From: Bacteroides luti
GTDB lineage: Bacteria > Bacteroidota > Bacteroidia > Bacteroidales > Bacteroidaceae
Reading direction: 5' to 3'
Length of the DNA: 64,000 bases
Assembly (NCBI RefSeq): GCF_900128905.1
Contig: NZ_FQTV01000001.1
Location: 248,001 to 312,000 of the forward strand
The position numbers and the translations under genes were made by a program. How positions within the stretch are numbered: position 1 is the first letter of the stretch; each line of letters opens with the position of its first letter. A model generated the notes under the pieces. That model had not been told where the DNA came from. It ran no database searches and worked only from the letters and a program-made list of their open reading frames with translations. Positions 25,675 to 35,502 of the stretch are shown in pieces.

Positions 25675-27891
25675 ATGAACAAACAAACACTGAAAACACG
25701 CATCTTCTTTTCTCTTCTGCTAATATCAAATATTAGTATCTATGCAAAATCAAGATCTAGTGCTGAAGCGCTTTCTATTGCAAATTCATTTTATCAAAAT
25801 TCTATCACGACAAAAAGTATAAGTACAAAATCCTCCACGGAAAATGTAGGTTTAACTTTGGCTTATAGCTGTACTGACGGTATAGCAACTCGTTCTTCTA
25901 ACGAAAATGCGTATTATTATATATTTAATAGAGGAGAGAATAACGGCTTTATTATAATTTCGGGTGATGATCGGGCGAAATCAGTTTTAGGATATTCAGA
26001 TTGTGGCAGTTTCTCTGCAAAAGTAATGCCCGAGAATTTCAAGAACTGGATGAGTTTATACCAGAAAGAACTCAAGGCACTAGCTGCAACAGATGATGCA
26101 ACTTCAATAGTGCAATCATCGTCCGTATTATCAGCTACCACAAAGGCAACTTCCTTTTCAACTTCAATTAGTCCGTTGCTTGGAACAATAGCCTGGAATC
26201 AGCTTTCTCCATACAATATTCTTTGTCCAAAAGTAGGAACATCACGTGCTCCTACGGGTTGTGTTGCTACAGCCATGGCTCAAATCATGAAATATTATCA
26301 GTGGCCTATACAAGGTGCCGGATCAAAAAAATACAAGCCAGATAGTATGAGCGATTCTCTTTATGTGGATTTCTCGAAAACAGCCTATAATTGGTCCAAC
26401 ATGAAAAATACATATAGTGGTAATAGTACTGCTATTCAAGATACAGCTGTTGCAATTCTAATGTATCACTGCGGAGTATCAGTAAGTATGGACTATACAG
26501 CTTATTCATCAGCTGCTTATAGTAATTATATTCCAGCAGCGTTAAGCAAATATTTTGGTTATGATTCGAATATACAGATATTTTCGCGTGATTTTTATAC
26601 TGAAGCTGAGTGGCTTCAGATGATAAAGACTGAATTAAATGCTGGTCGTCCTATATTATATGGTGGTTCCTCCACTAGCGAAGGTGGACACCAATTCATC
26701 TGTGACGGTTATGACACGAATAATCTTTTTCACTTTAACTGGGGATGGGGTGGTTACTATAACGGATATTTTGAACTATCTTCATTAAATTACGAGACTC
26801 CCGGAATTGGAGGATCTGTTACGGACGGATTTACTGTCTGGCAAGATATGGTAACCGGAATTCAAAAGCCAACTACTACTTCAAGCAAATCATACGAAAT
26901 CTATTTAATAAAAAAAATAAAGGTTGGGTCCGAAAGCATAACAAGGAGTCAGGCATTCAGTCTTAATTTTGGATATGCCAATTATGGGGGTAATCTATTT
27001 AGTGGGAACATTGCATTTGGACTTTATCAGGGTTCAACTTTAGTCTCTGTAATTAAACAATACAGCGTTACTACAGACACATTTGAGGGAAATGATAATC
27101 TAACAGTATCAAGATTAGAAATTCCTACTACAGTAGCTAATGGTACCTATCAGTTATATTGTATTTACAAAGCTTCTGATCAAAATAATTGGTCTATATT
27201 AAGAGGTAGAGTTGGTACACCTAATTCTTTAGATGTTACAGTGACCTCAACCAATGTTACTTTTGCTACCCCGGATGTTTATCCTAAGCTTGCTCTAACT
27301 GGAGCTTTGAGTACTATCGGAAATCTTTATTACGGAAAAGCAGGAACATTTAGTGCTACTATTCAAAACACTGGTGGAGAATTTAATTCTTATCTATCTT
27401 TTTATCTGACTTCAACAGAAACAAATAGTACAAGCAAACAAATTAATTATGATCCGATAAATATTCCTTCAGGAGCTACTAAAACAATAGAGATTTCAGA
27501 AGACATAACTCTTACTCCGGGTACTTATGTTCTTACTCTTAATTATGATGCTAATAATAATCAGGATAGCCCATCAATGGTTCTTCTAACCCCGAACGAA
27601 AATAATTCAAGAAGTGTTCTTATTGAAAACTATGCAACCGGTATTGAAGAAGCATCAATTGATAAATTGAGTGTTTATTCTAATACGGAGAATGATATTA
27701 TTTATATTCAATCGCCTTCTATAGTTAAATCTATTATGATTTTTGACATATCGGGAAAATCGACTTTATTGAAGAAACCTATGACTACAGGTAATATTCC
27801 AATTTCAGTAAGCGATTTAAGCAAAGGCGTTTATTTAATTAAAATAGAGACAGAAGAAGGAAGTTATACTGAGAAATTCTTTAAGAAATAA
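25675..27891 (+). CDS. C10 cysteine protease 3, shorter form
   Basis: This 738-residue paralogue has a signal peptide (~1-24, IYA), prodomain (~25-140), and C10 domain with Cys196 (TGCVATAMAQ), His339 (GGHQFICDGYD) and HFNWGWGG. Compared with paralogues 1, 2 and 4 it lacks one of the three beta-sandwich modules, the last before the tail, which explains the ~110-residue difference. The C-terminal ~75 residues keep the sorting-like pattern but have NTENDIIYIQ where the others have NP-type turns, so this tail is the most diverged. The catalytic site is intact. It is followed after 27 bases by a lipoprotein gene. Confidence 0.86.
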   Translation: MNKQTLKTRIFFSLLLISNISIYAKSRSSAEALSIANSFYQNSITTKSISTKSSTENVGLTLAYSCTDGIATRSSNENAYYYIFNRGENNGFIIISGDDRAKSVLGYSDCGSFSAKVMPENFKNWMSLYQKELKALAATDDATSIVQSSSVLSATTKATSFSTSISPLLGTIAWNQLSPYNILCPKVGTSRAPTGCVATAMAQIMKYYQWPIQGAGSKKYKPDSMSDSLYVDFSKTAYNWSNMKNTYSGNSTAIQDTAVAILMYHCGVSVSMDYTAYSSAAYSNYIPAALSKYFGYDSNIQIFSRDFYTEAEWLQMIKTELNAGRPILYGGSSTSEGGHQFICDGYDTNNLFHFNWGWGGYYNGYFELSSLNYETPGIGGSVTDGFTVWQDMVTGIQKPTTTSSKSYEIYLIKKIKVGSESITRSQAFSLNFGYANYGGNLFSGNIAFGLYQGSTLVSVIKQYSVTTDTFEGNDNLTVSRLEIPTTVANGTYQLYCIYKASDQNNWSILRGRVGTPNSLDVTVTSTNVTFATPDVYPKLALTGALSTIGNLYYGKAGTFSATIQNTGGEFNSYLSFYLTSTETNSTSKQINYDPINIPSGATKTIEISEDITLTPGTYVLTLNYDANNNQDSPSMVLLTPNENNSRSVLIENYATGIEEASIDKLSVYSNTENDIIYIQSPSIVKSIMIFDISGKSTLLKKPMTTGNIPISVSDLSKGVYLIKIETEEGSYTEKFFKK

Positions 27892-27918
27892 GTCTTTAAC
27901 CATAAAATAGAAAGAATA

Positions 27919-28467
27919 ATGAAAATATGTCGTTGCTTGACATTTATTGGTTCACTAATTTTGTTTTCATGCCATTGTAGCAAGAATACAACAACATCTG
28001 CAGCGGAATCTGTTCCCTCAACGGACAATATCAATCAGGTTACTCGTGGAGCTAAGGCTATAGTTTATAGAACAAACAGAGATTATTCAAATCTTGTTCC
28101 GGTTACAATGAATAGCGAGAAAACAAAAATAATCTCCTATCCTGCTCCAACAGATGTATTCTATAAAGGGAAACTGGCTAAGCCTACTCCATTAAAGAAT
28201 GGTTATTTATTAGACAATCGTGGAATTAATGAAAATACTGTTTTTCTTAATTACACTTATGAAGAATACAGCCGTTTAACTGAGGCTCCATCATTACAAG
28301 AAATGATTTTGCGAGTTGCTGAAAAGAACCCAATGGTAGAAATCATTGATTGTGGTCTTCGTTATCAATATAAAGATGAAATAAAAGAGCTAAATGCACT
28401 TATTGACGCAAACTTTCCAGGGTGTAAAAAGGTTATCATAAAAACGCATTCAATCTATCTGGAATAA
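27919..28467 (+). CDS. Lipoprotein of unknown function, linked to C10 proteases
   Basis: This 182-residue protein has a lipoprotein-type signal. Cysteines occur at residues 4, 6, 18 and 20 (LILFSCHCS), of which Cys18 fits a lipobox best. The mature part is soluble-looking and starts with a Thr/Ser-rich linker, followed by a compact domain with RGAKAIVYRTNRDYSNLVPV and YPAPTDVFYKGKLAKP. I do not recognise a Pfam family. It follows C10 protease 3 after 27 bases and ends at a strong terminator, so it is likely co-transcribed with it. B. fragilis C10 proteases are known to be encoded beside small inhibitor proteins, and this could be an unrelated analogue. That is inference only. Confidence 0.75.
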   Translation: MKICRCLTFIGSLILFSCHCSKNTTTSAAESVPSTDNINQVTRGAKAIVYRTNRDYSNLVPVTMNSEKTKIISYPAPTDVFYKGKLAKPTPLKNGYLLDNRGINENTVFLNYTYEEYSRLTEAPSLQEMILRVAEKNPMVEIIDCGLRYQYKDEIKELNALIDANFPGCKKVIIKTHSIYLE

Positions 28468-28490
28468 TATAGAATGTATAAAGGCAACTA

Positions 28491-28525
28491 AGGACATAAG
28501 TAAATCATCACTTATGTCCTTTTTT
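28491..28525 (+). terminator. Terminator after the C10-linked lipoprotein
   Basis: AGGACATAAGT (28491-28501) pairs perfectly with ACTTATGTCCT (28510-28520) around an 8-base loop, followed by T's. It is a strong intrinsic terminator. The following 345 bases up to 28870 are AT-rich, with no ORF or clear promoter that I can support. Confidence 0.85.
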
Positions 28526-28870
28526 ATTTTTAAAAATTAAGAACTACTAAATATAAAGAATGTCAGAAACTTATATTCAATATATATTGTTTAAATAATA
28601 AATACATAAATAGATTAGTAAAACTAAAAAAACATCTGTAAGCATGCCAGATCGCAAAGTATTAGCTATCAGCTAAATGACGTGTTATTATTATCTAAAA
28701 AATAGAACATATAAAACACTTCTTTAATTCAGAGCTAATTCATTCTCTTTATTATCAACGGACTTTTCGCCCATAAATAATTCTTTAGCCAGAATAGTTT
28801 GTAGGGAAAAGATAGTCAGGTTGTACTTATTTTAATTGTTTGTACCGAAATAGTTTAAAACTTAATTTCT

Positions 28871-31422
28871 ATGAACATTCAATTAAAAAGGATAATACAG
28901 TTAGTTCCTCTTTTGTTTATATTTGTTTCAAATATAATTGCAACACCGAGAAATAGCCGTGAGGCATTAAGAATTGCCATGTCTTTTTATCAAAAGAATC
29001 CAGTTTCTACAAAAAGTATACTTCAAGGAACTTCAACTTTACAGCTGGCTTATACATGTTCAGATGTTGCAACCCGCTCATCGGATAATAATGGATATTA
29101 TTATGTATTCAATATCGGAAATATAATGGATTTATTATTATTTCAGGTGATGATCGGGCAAAAGATATTTTGGGTTATTCAGATGTTGGCAGTTTCAATA
29201 TTGACTCTTTGCCACCTAATTTCTCAGACTGGCTGAGATTCTATAAAAATGAGCTACAATATATCATTAAGCAGCCAGAACAGAATAACACATCACTCCT
29301 GAAATCTTATTATACATCTGATAATGCGCTAGCAACTTATGCAGCTTTTGTGACTCCTCTTTTAGGAGAAAATAGATGGGACCAAGGCTATCCTTACAAT
29401 AAGTTTTGTCCTGTTATGACTGATTCAATAAGGGCTGTAACCGGATGCGTGGCTACTTCAATGTCACAGGTGATGAAATATCATAGATGGCCATTAAAAG
29501 GAACGGGGTCTAACACATACATTCCCTCTGGGTTTACAGATTCAATTACTGTTGATTTCTCACAGGCAACGTATGATTGGGAGAATATGGCTGATGTTTA
29601 TAATAAGTTTAGTACGAAAGCCCAGATCGATGCAGTTGCTAAACTTATGTACGATGCCGGAGTTGCAGTTAATATGAATTATGGCATTTTATCAAGTTCT
29701 GCATATCCAACAGACATGGCAAGAGCTTTAATTAAAAATTTTGGCTACGATTCAAGGATACAAATGTATAGCAGAGATTATTATTCACAGCCAGAATGGG
29801 TTGGTTTATTAAAAAGTGAGTTAAATGAAGGTCGACCGGTATTATACTTTGGCAGGTCCGATGGTTACGGACATGAATTTGTATGTGACGGATACGATAA
29901 AAATGGGCTATTCCATTTTAATTGGGGATGGAGTGGTGATTCCAATGGTTATTTTGAATTATCAGTTCTTAATCCTAATTCATTAGGTTTAAGTGGAGGA
30001 ACCAGCGGCGGATTTAATTATAATCAGAAAATTGTTATTGGTATCAAAAAAGCGAGCAGTTCGTCTGCAATTGCCCCTTATCAGCTGCATTTATATTCAC
30101 CAATAGCAACTTTGTCTAATTCAGTTAGTCGTAATGGCTCTTTTATTGTAACGACAGATTTTTATAACATGGGAATAAATACATTCAATGGATCTGTTGG
30201 AATAGCACTATACAATGATAAAGGAATAGTTTATTTACTACAAAGCCAAACAGTATCATTCCTTGAAACAAATTACGGATATGCAGGTTTTTCTTTTAAT
30301 ACTCAAATCCCGGTTTCTATTTCAAATGGAAATTATAAAATGTATTATGTATTTGAACCAGCAGGAGATTCTAACTGGCAAATAATGAGAGGAAAAGTTG
30401 GTACGCCTAATTATCTGAATATATCTGTAACAAATTCAAATATCAGCGTAACCATTCCGGATTTACAGCCGAAACTAATACTCAATTCATTTAATGTTAC
30501 CGGAAATCTTTATCAGAACAAAACAGGACGATTTAATCTGAGCATTACAAATAATGGAGAAGAATATAACTCGAACATAATTATCCGATTGCAACAGACC
30601 TCTAATGATACTGTTATTCAAAAGGTCTGTTCCGAACCGGTTAATATTCCGGCGGGGAAAAGTAAGAATGTAGAATTAGTAGGAGACGTATTGTTGAATC
30701 CTGGCACATATTACTTATCTGCATTGTATGATCTTTCTAATGACCGTTTGAATAGTGAAAATTACAGTCTTTTGGGAAATAGCATGGTTGTAAGTCTTTT
30801 ACCCGAACCTACAGAATTGCCTGTTATTGCACTTACCTCTAAAATTAATTTTCAGGATTCAACAAAGGTTAGCAAAGATAACGTTATTCTTAAAGCTTCA
30901 ATAAAAAATATAGGTGGCTTCCTGAATAGTTATATTGCTGCTGTAGTGTTCCCTAAATTAGGTGGCATTTCTCTGAGCAATTATGGTTTTCAATCTATTA
31001 TTCTCGATAAAAATGAGGAAAAGGAAGTTACCTTCCAAGGATCTCTAGATTTAGATCCCGGAGAATACTTAACTGTTCCTTATTTTTGGGATTCTGAAAA
31101 TTATGAATGGAAAGAAATTACACCGCGTGATTTTGGATGGCTCACTTTTACACTGATTGACAATATTGTTGGAGCTGAGCAGATTAAGACCGACAAGATT
31201 AATCTGTATCCGAACCCGGCCACTGACGCGCTGTTTCTTCAGTCGGACAATGTTGTAGAAAGCATTCAGGTTATAGATATATCAGGGAAGCAACTATTAT
31301 TGCTTAAGCCGATGATTCGTGGAGAGATAGAAATTTCAGTAGAAAGGCTAAGTTCCGGAATGTATACCCTTCGAATTGAAACAGAGAAAGGGGTTACAAT
31401 TAGTAAATTTATAAAAAAGTAG
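28871..31422 (+). pseudogene. C10 cysteine protease 4, frameshifted in the prodomain
   Basis: The gene starts at 28871 with a signal peptide and a prodomain like those of its paralogues, but the frame is lost near 29120-29126. The paralogues read GENNGFIIVSGDDRA; here the DNA reads one base short, which suits loss of one A in an AATAAT run. The first frame then stops at 29236 and the second frame runs on to 31422, with DVGSFNIDSLPPNF and all downstream domains. The catalytic residues are intact (TGCVATSMSQ, GHEFVCDGYD, HFNWGWSG), as are three sandwich modules and a sorting-like tail (YPNPATDALFLQ). It may be a young pseudogene, a phase-variable state or a sequencing error. A TTG in the second frame (29170) is unlikely to give a secreted product. 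Confidence 0.82.
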
Positions 31423-31476
31423 AGAGGGAAGATATCTAATTTATCCCATTGAGAATGAACAAGTAATATTAATAAT

Positions 31477-31518
31477 ACAAGCATAAGATTGGCAAAAGCT
31501 CACCTTATGCTTGTTCTT
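31477..31518 (+). terminator. Terminator after C10 gene 4
   Basis: ACAAGCATAAG (31477-31487) pairs with CTTATGCTTGT (31504-31514), followed by TCTTTT. It lies between convergent genes, just beyond the lipB stop. Confidence 0.75.
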
Positions 31519-32193
31519 TTATTTATTCTTTCTTGTAAGAAGATGCTCTAATTCAAAACGAAGTAAAGATTTTGTTTCCTCTATATCAATCTTTTGATTG
31601 AGTTCTTTTTCAATAGAAGTCACACCTTTATCTATAAATCCACAAGGATTGATATAATGGAAGTAATTCAGATCTGTGTTTACATTGAAAGCTAGTCCGT
31701 GCATTGTTACAAAATGACTACTACGAACTCCAATAGCGCATATCTTTCGAGTACGAGGTGAATCTATATCCAGCCACACTCCGGTAGCACCAGCCAATCT
31801 GCCGGCAGTTATTCCGTAATGAGAGCAAACATTTATAACAGCTTGTTCCAATACATGAACATATTCCTTTAATCCCAGACTGTAGTCTTCAAGATTAAGA
31901 ATCGGGTAACAGACAATCTGTCCCGGACCATGATAAGTAATATCTCCGCCACGATCAATATGATAGAGAGTAGCTCCTATCCTTTTGAGCTGTTCTTCTC
32001 CTATAAGCATATTTTGGTCTTTACCACTTCTACCAAGCGTGTAGACATGCGGGTGTTCGCAGGTAATTAAATAATTAGTATGTTGCTTACCTTCCAGTTT
32101 TTCATGGACTATTTCATTAAAAAGATCCGTCTGCCTTTGCCATGCTTCGGCATACGATATTAATTGCCAATCGGTATATTCAAGTTTATTCAT
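31519..32193 (-). CDS. lipB: Octanoyltransferase LipB
   Basis: This 224-residue cytosolic enzyme moves octanoyl groups from acyl carrier protein to lipoyl domains, the first step of lipoate synthesis. It shows the family motifs RGGDITYHGPGQIVCYP (81-97), GATGVWLD, Lys150 in RKICAIGV, and the acyl-accepting Cys184 in INPCGFIDKGVTS. Full length and normal. It is 12 bases downstream of a pectinesterase gene and probably on the same transcript, although the two functions are unrelated. The glycine cleavage gene gcvP, whose complex needs lipoate, is nearby at 40.8 kb. Confidence 0.95.
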   Translation of the reverse strand: MNKLEYTDWQLISYAEAWQRQTDLFNEIVHEKLEGKQHTNYLITCEHPHVYTLGRSGKDQNMLIGEEQLKRIGATLYHIDRGGDITYHGPGQIVCYPILNLEDYSLGLKEYVHVLEQAVINVCSHYGITAGRLAGATGVWLDIDSPRTRKICAIGVRSSHFVTMHGLAFNVNTDLNYFHYINPCGFIDKGVTSIEKELNQKIDIEETKSLLRFELEHLLTRKNK

Positions 32194-32205
32194 ACTCTTG
32201 TAAGC

Positions 32206-33720
32206 TTAAAACCCAAAACCTAGAACATAGGTCGGATTACTATATAGTTCAATTATTTTGGTGTTTTTCTCTTTATCAAGTTGTCGGGAGGCCGGATGAC
32301 GCAAACTATTGTCAATTGGCTTACCGTTCATATTTTGACTATTGTATTCCCAGAAATGAACATTTGTAGTATCTCCTTCCACAGCCCAGCCTACAGCCGG
32401 AATAGTATCCAGTTTGCAGTTAATGAGAACAGATTCCGCATAAGGATAACCTTTGCCTTTATTTATAGGAGAACGAGCAATGAGAGCATCTTTTCCTTTA
32501 CCCACAAAGGTACAGTTTACAAATACATTTCCATGATTTTTATTTGTATTACGAATCCACATAAAAGCTCCATAGCTGGATAGAGTACAGTCTTTAAAGA
32601 ATGCTGGTCCGCGACCAAGAACTGTGTCTCCCCCGCCATCAATAGTGCAATTCTCAAGGTATGTACTTCCATTTATCTGCAAAGCATCTCCGGAACCGAT
32701 TATATGTACATTCTTAAGCATGTTTCCCTCTCCCATCATTAACAAACCTTCGGCTTGTCCTTGAAGATCGGTCTGAACTGTAAGGTTTACCAGACTGATA
32801 CAAAAACCATTGTCGGACATAAATGCTGCCCTACGTGAAGGAAATGTACCCTTAAGTTCATTGGTTTTAATATCTGCAGGATGCGGATTAAAGACTTCAT
32901 TGTTAGCATAATGAATATGAACTCCGTCACGGCTTTCACCTTCAATCGTTACATATCGTTTGTTGCGGAAATAGACTATCTCCTCATAATCGCCATTCAT
33001 AACGAAGATTTTCCAACTACCGTCTTCAGGCTCTAACGGATTTATCATTGCAGGAGTAAAGTCAGGAATATAATCCAGAGCTCCTTGAACGGTATTGAAG
33101 TCGCCGGAACCATCGGCACTTACCACAAACTTATGTACATCGACTTTCGGACCGGATTCTTTGGTAGAAAACCTCCATGCATTCTTCTTTGAGAAACCAT
33201 TAAATTTAGGGGCATTGATAACACCTTTATCAATGGTAACATAATATTTCTTTCCGTATTCCAAGAGATTATTGTGCAAATATATAGTAGCTGTGTTTCC
33301 ATGAACTATAATCGGATAAAAATGAAAAGCATCCGTAAAATGTCCGATGATATTCAGCTGATAGTTGGAAGTATCTCGTTTGTTTATGCCCGAAGGAGTG
33401 CCCGGAACTGTATTTGCATTTGTGTAATTGGTCGCTTTATATTCATAAGGCACCGGAGTATAAACACCTGTATTACCCTGGCTTGTTGTTGGTCCGGCAG
33501 GGATGCTTAAATCCAAACAATCCACTTGCCGGTTGGTCCCTTCCTCGAAAACACGTATAAGACCTTTATTTCCGACAGTTGGTGCGCTATCAAATTTAAG
33601 AACAAGATGAGTATCGGGATTTACATTTACCGCATTCTGTTCAGGAAAGCAGGAGCTTTGGGCATGAATAGCCGCCGACAAAAATAATAATCCAGAGATA
33701 AGGTAATAAGTGCTTTTCAT
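32206..33720 (-). CDS. Secreted pectinesterase with N-terminal Ig-like domain
   Basis: This 504-residue protein has a signal peptide (1-20, IHA-QS). Residues ~25-190 resemble a bacterial Ig-like (Big_5/SbsA) domain, with NVNPDTHLVLKFD and VTIDKGVINAP. Residues ~197-490 form the CE8 pectin methylesterase beta-helix, starting VVSADGSGDFNTVQGALDYIP. Asp345 (GSGDALQ) and Asp365 (GGGDTVLGRGPAFF) sit where the two catalytic aspartates occur, and an Arg lies in ARSPINKGKGYPY. It should demethylate pectin outside the cytoplasm so that galacturonate backbones become available; the uronate module at 15-20 kb is the metabolic sink. No pectate lyase is visible in this window. Confidence 0.88.
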   Translation of the reverse strand: MKSTYYLISGLLFLSAAIHAQSSCFPEQNAVNVNPDTHLVLKFDSAPTVGNKGLIRVFEEGTNRQVDCLDLSIPAGPTTSQGNTGVYTPVPYEYKATNYTNANTVPGTPSGINKRDTSNYQLNIIGHFTDAFHFYPIIVHGNTATIYLHNNLLEYGKKYYVTIDKGVINAPKFNGFSKKNAWRFSTKESGPKVDVHKFVVSADGSGDFNTVQGALDYIPDFTPAMINPLEPEDGSWKIFVMNGDYEEIVYFRNKRYVTIEGESRDGVHIHYANNEVFNPHPADIKTNELKGTFPSRRAAFMSDNGFCISLVNLTVQTDLQGQAEGLLMMGEGNMLKNVHIIGSGDALQINGSTYLENCTIDGGGDTVLGRGPAFFKDCTLSSYGAFMWIRNTNKNHGNVFVNCTFVGKGKDALIARSPINKGKGYPYAESVLINCKLDTIPAVGWAVEGDTTNVHFWEYNSQNMNGKPIDNSLRHPASRQLDKEKNTKIIELYSNPTYVLGFGF

Positions 33721-34072
33721 ATTTGTGTTTTTGTTTGCAACTTCACAAAGTTAAAAAGCATTTGTCAGAATTCATAATAATAACCGGTCAAAAACATTTA
33801 ATCTAGATATTTGTTTTTATTTAAAGAATATATTTTTCAATCATTCATATAACAAAAGCTGCTGAAAATGATGCCGCCAGATGTTTTTAAACGGTAGCAT
33901 CCATTAATATGGCATGTAATCCGTTTTGTTTATACCATTACTTCTGCAATATTGCAAAAGCAATATGCACATACATCCTATCCAAAAAAATATTATTAGT
34001 TTTTTATATGATTTAAGCCTCTGTGTTTTATTGTTTCTGAGTTATAAATCATCAAACTTAAAACTATTTTAT
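33721..34072. other. Divergent promoter region, pectinesterase / metallophosphoesterase
   Basis: 352 bases between divergent genes. On the minus strand TAACTTTG (33753-33746) matches the -7 consensus for the pectinesterase gene. A perfect palindrome TGCAATATTGCA lies at 33945-33956. The frame of the metallophosphoesterase is open from 33926, but that extension looks non-coding. I see nothing else. Confidence 0.4.
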
Positions 34073-35410
34073 ATGAAATCATTACGTCTTATTATATTCT
34101 TGCTTTTCATGGCCTTGGTTTATTCCTGTCAGAACGATGATTTAGATTTAAATACAGCTACAGATAATTCGCTCGGGGTAACAACCAAAGGCTTGAATAA
34201 TGGGGTTAAGATTGCTATTCTGTCAGACACCCATGTAATGGATCCGTCACTCCTAATAAAAGATGGAACAGCTTTTCAAGCTTACTTGGCTAAAGATCCG
34301 AAACTCTTGGAATTCAGTTCAGAAATACTACAGGCAGCTATTAAAAAGATTATTTCACAAAAACCTGATTTAGTATTAATTTGCGGTGATTTGACTAAAG
34401 ATGGCGAAAGGATAAGTCATGAAGAAGTAGCCAGAGTTCTAAGGCAATTAACTTTAAATGGAATTAAAGTTGTAATAACTCCGGGAAACCACGATGTGAA
34501 CAATCCGGAAGCCGCGCGGTATAATAAAGATAGATCATTCAGCGTACCAACTATTCAGGCTGATAAGATTCAATCTATTTACGCTCATTTTGGCTATAAA
34601 GATGCAATTGCCAGAGATCCGAACTCATTAAGTTACGTTAGTGAACCTATTGAAGGACTCCGGATAATAGCAATTGATGCAAATAAGTATTACGAAAACA
34701 CTACCACAACCATTGGTAGCGGTGTTATTAAGCCAGCAACAATGACCTGGATAAAGGAACAGCTGACCGATGCCATAGACAAAGGAAAGTCTGTTATTGG
34801 AATGATGCATCATGGTTTAGTAGAACATTATCAAGGTCAGCAAGATATTGATCCTGGTTATGTAATTGACAACTGGACAACTGATGTTAATGAACTAATG
34901 AATGCCGGACTGAAGATTATCTTTACCGGGCACTACCATGCCAATGATATTACAAAGAAGAGCAATGGCACAAATTTCATCTTTGATGTAGAAACCGGTT
35001 CAACTGTTTCTTATCCGTTTACTTACCGTATGCTTACCATTGCGGGTAATAATTATAGCTTTGCTCCGCAAACTATTACCGACTATATGGAGCCAGGATT
35101 CACTGATTATGCAAATGCATTCTTTTCAAGTTATATACAGGCATATTTCCGTAATCTGTTAATCCTTAAAGGAGTTCCGGGTACTCCGCCTTATGATTTT
35201 GCTTCTGCCTTTTCACCTTATTTCAGAGATGCAGCAAAAGCTCACTTTGCAGGCGATGAAATTATGCCTTCAGACTTCATGAATCAGTATCTTGAGGTAA
35301 GCGCCGTAAGTCCTGATTTAGCTAATGTTCTGTATTCTCTTTGGACAGATCTGGGTATTGCTGATAATACTGTTAGCATTAATATGGAAACCGGAGGAAC
35401 TACTCCATAA
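34073..35410 (+). CDS. Calcineurin-like metallophosphoesterase lipoprotein
   Basis: This phosphoesterase of about 445 residues is anchored as a lipoprotein. The ATG at 34073 gives a signal MKSLRLIIFLLFMALVYSC with Cys19 as lipid site; the in-frame start at 33926 would bury it. Metal ligands of the family are all present: LSDTHV, CGDLTKDGE, TPGNHDV, MHHGL and TGHYHAND. The C-terminal ~110 residues extend past the fold, with a helical, aromatic-rich region. It probably acts at the cell surface or in the periplasm on a phosphodiester or phosphomonoester. The substrate is not predictable. Monocistronic, with its own terminator. Confidence 0.87.
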   Translation: MKSLRLIIFLLFMALVYSCQNDDLDLNTATDNSLGVTTKGLNNGVKIAILSDTHVMDPSLLIKDGTAFQAYLAKDPKLLEFSSEILQAAIKKIISQKPDLVLICGDLTKDGERISHEEVARVLRQLTLNGIKVVITPGNHDVNNPEAARYNKDRSFSVPTIQADKIQSIYAHFGYKDAIARDPNSLSYVSEPIEGLRIIAIDANKYYENTTTTIGSGVIKPATMTWIKEQLTDAIDKGKSVIGMMHHGLVEHYQGQQDIDPGYVIDNWTTDVNELMNAGLKIIFTGHYHANDITKKSNGTNFIFDVETGSTVSYPFTYRMLTIAGNNYSFAPQTITDYMEPGFTDYANAFFSSYIQAYFRNLLILKGVPGTPPYDFASAFSPYFRDAAKAHFAGDEIMPSDFMNQYLEVSAVSPDLANVLYSLWTDLGIADNTVSINMETGGTTP

Positions 35411-35440
35411 TGCAGAATTGCATTGGTTACTAAATAAACA

Positions 35441-35477
35441 AAAGCCGATTTTATCTAAAACCGGCTTTATTTATTTA
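35441..35477. terminator. Terminator between metallophosphoesterase and copA
   Basis: AAAGCCG (35441-35447) pairs with CGGCTTT (35462-35468) and the stem extends inward through TTTT/AAAA. T-rich flanks on both strands suggest that it serves both convergent genes. Confidence 0.65.
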
Positions 35478-35502
35478 AGTGCATCTATTGAACTTACGTA
35501 GA

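Noticed and set aside
28871-29236. Programmed frameshift or two separate genes in C10 copy 4
   Set aside because: No slippery heptamer with a downstream structure is evident, and the two parts only make sense as one damaged gene when compared with the three paralogues.
20248-31422. Genomic island or mobile element carrying the protease array
   Set aside because: No integrase, transposase, terminal repeats or tRNA boundary is seen, and base composition is similar to the neighbours. Tandem duplication explains it.
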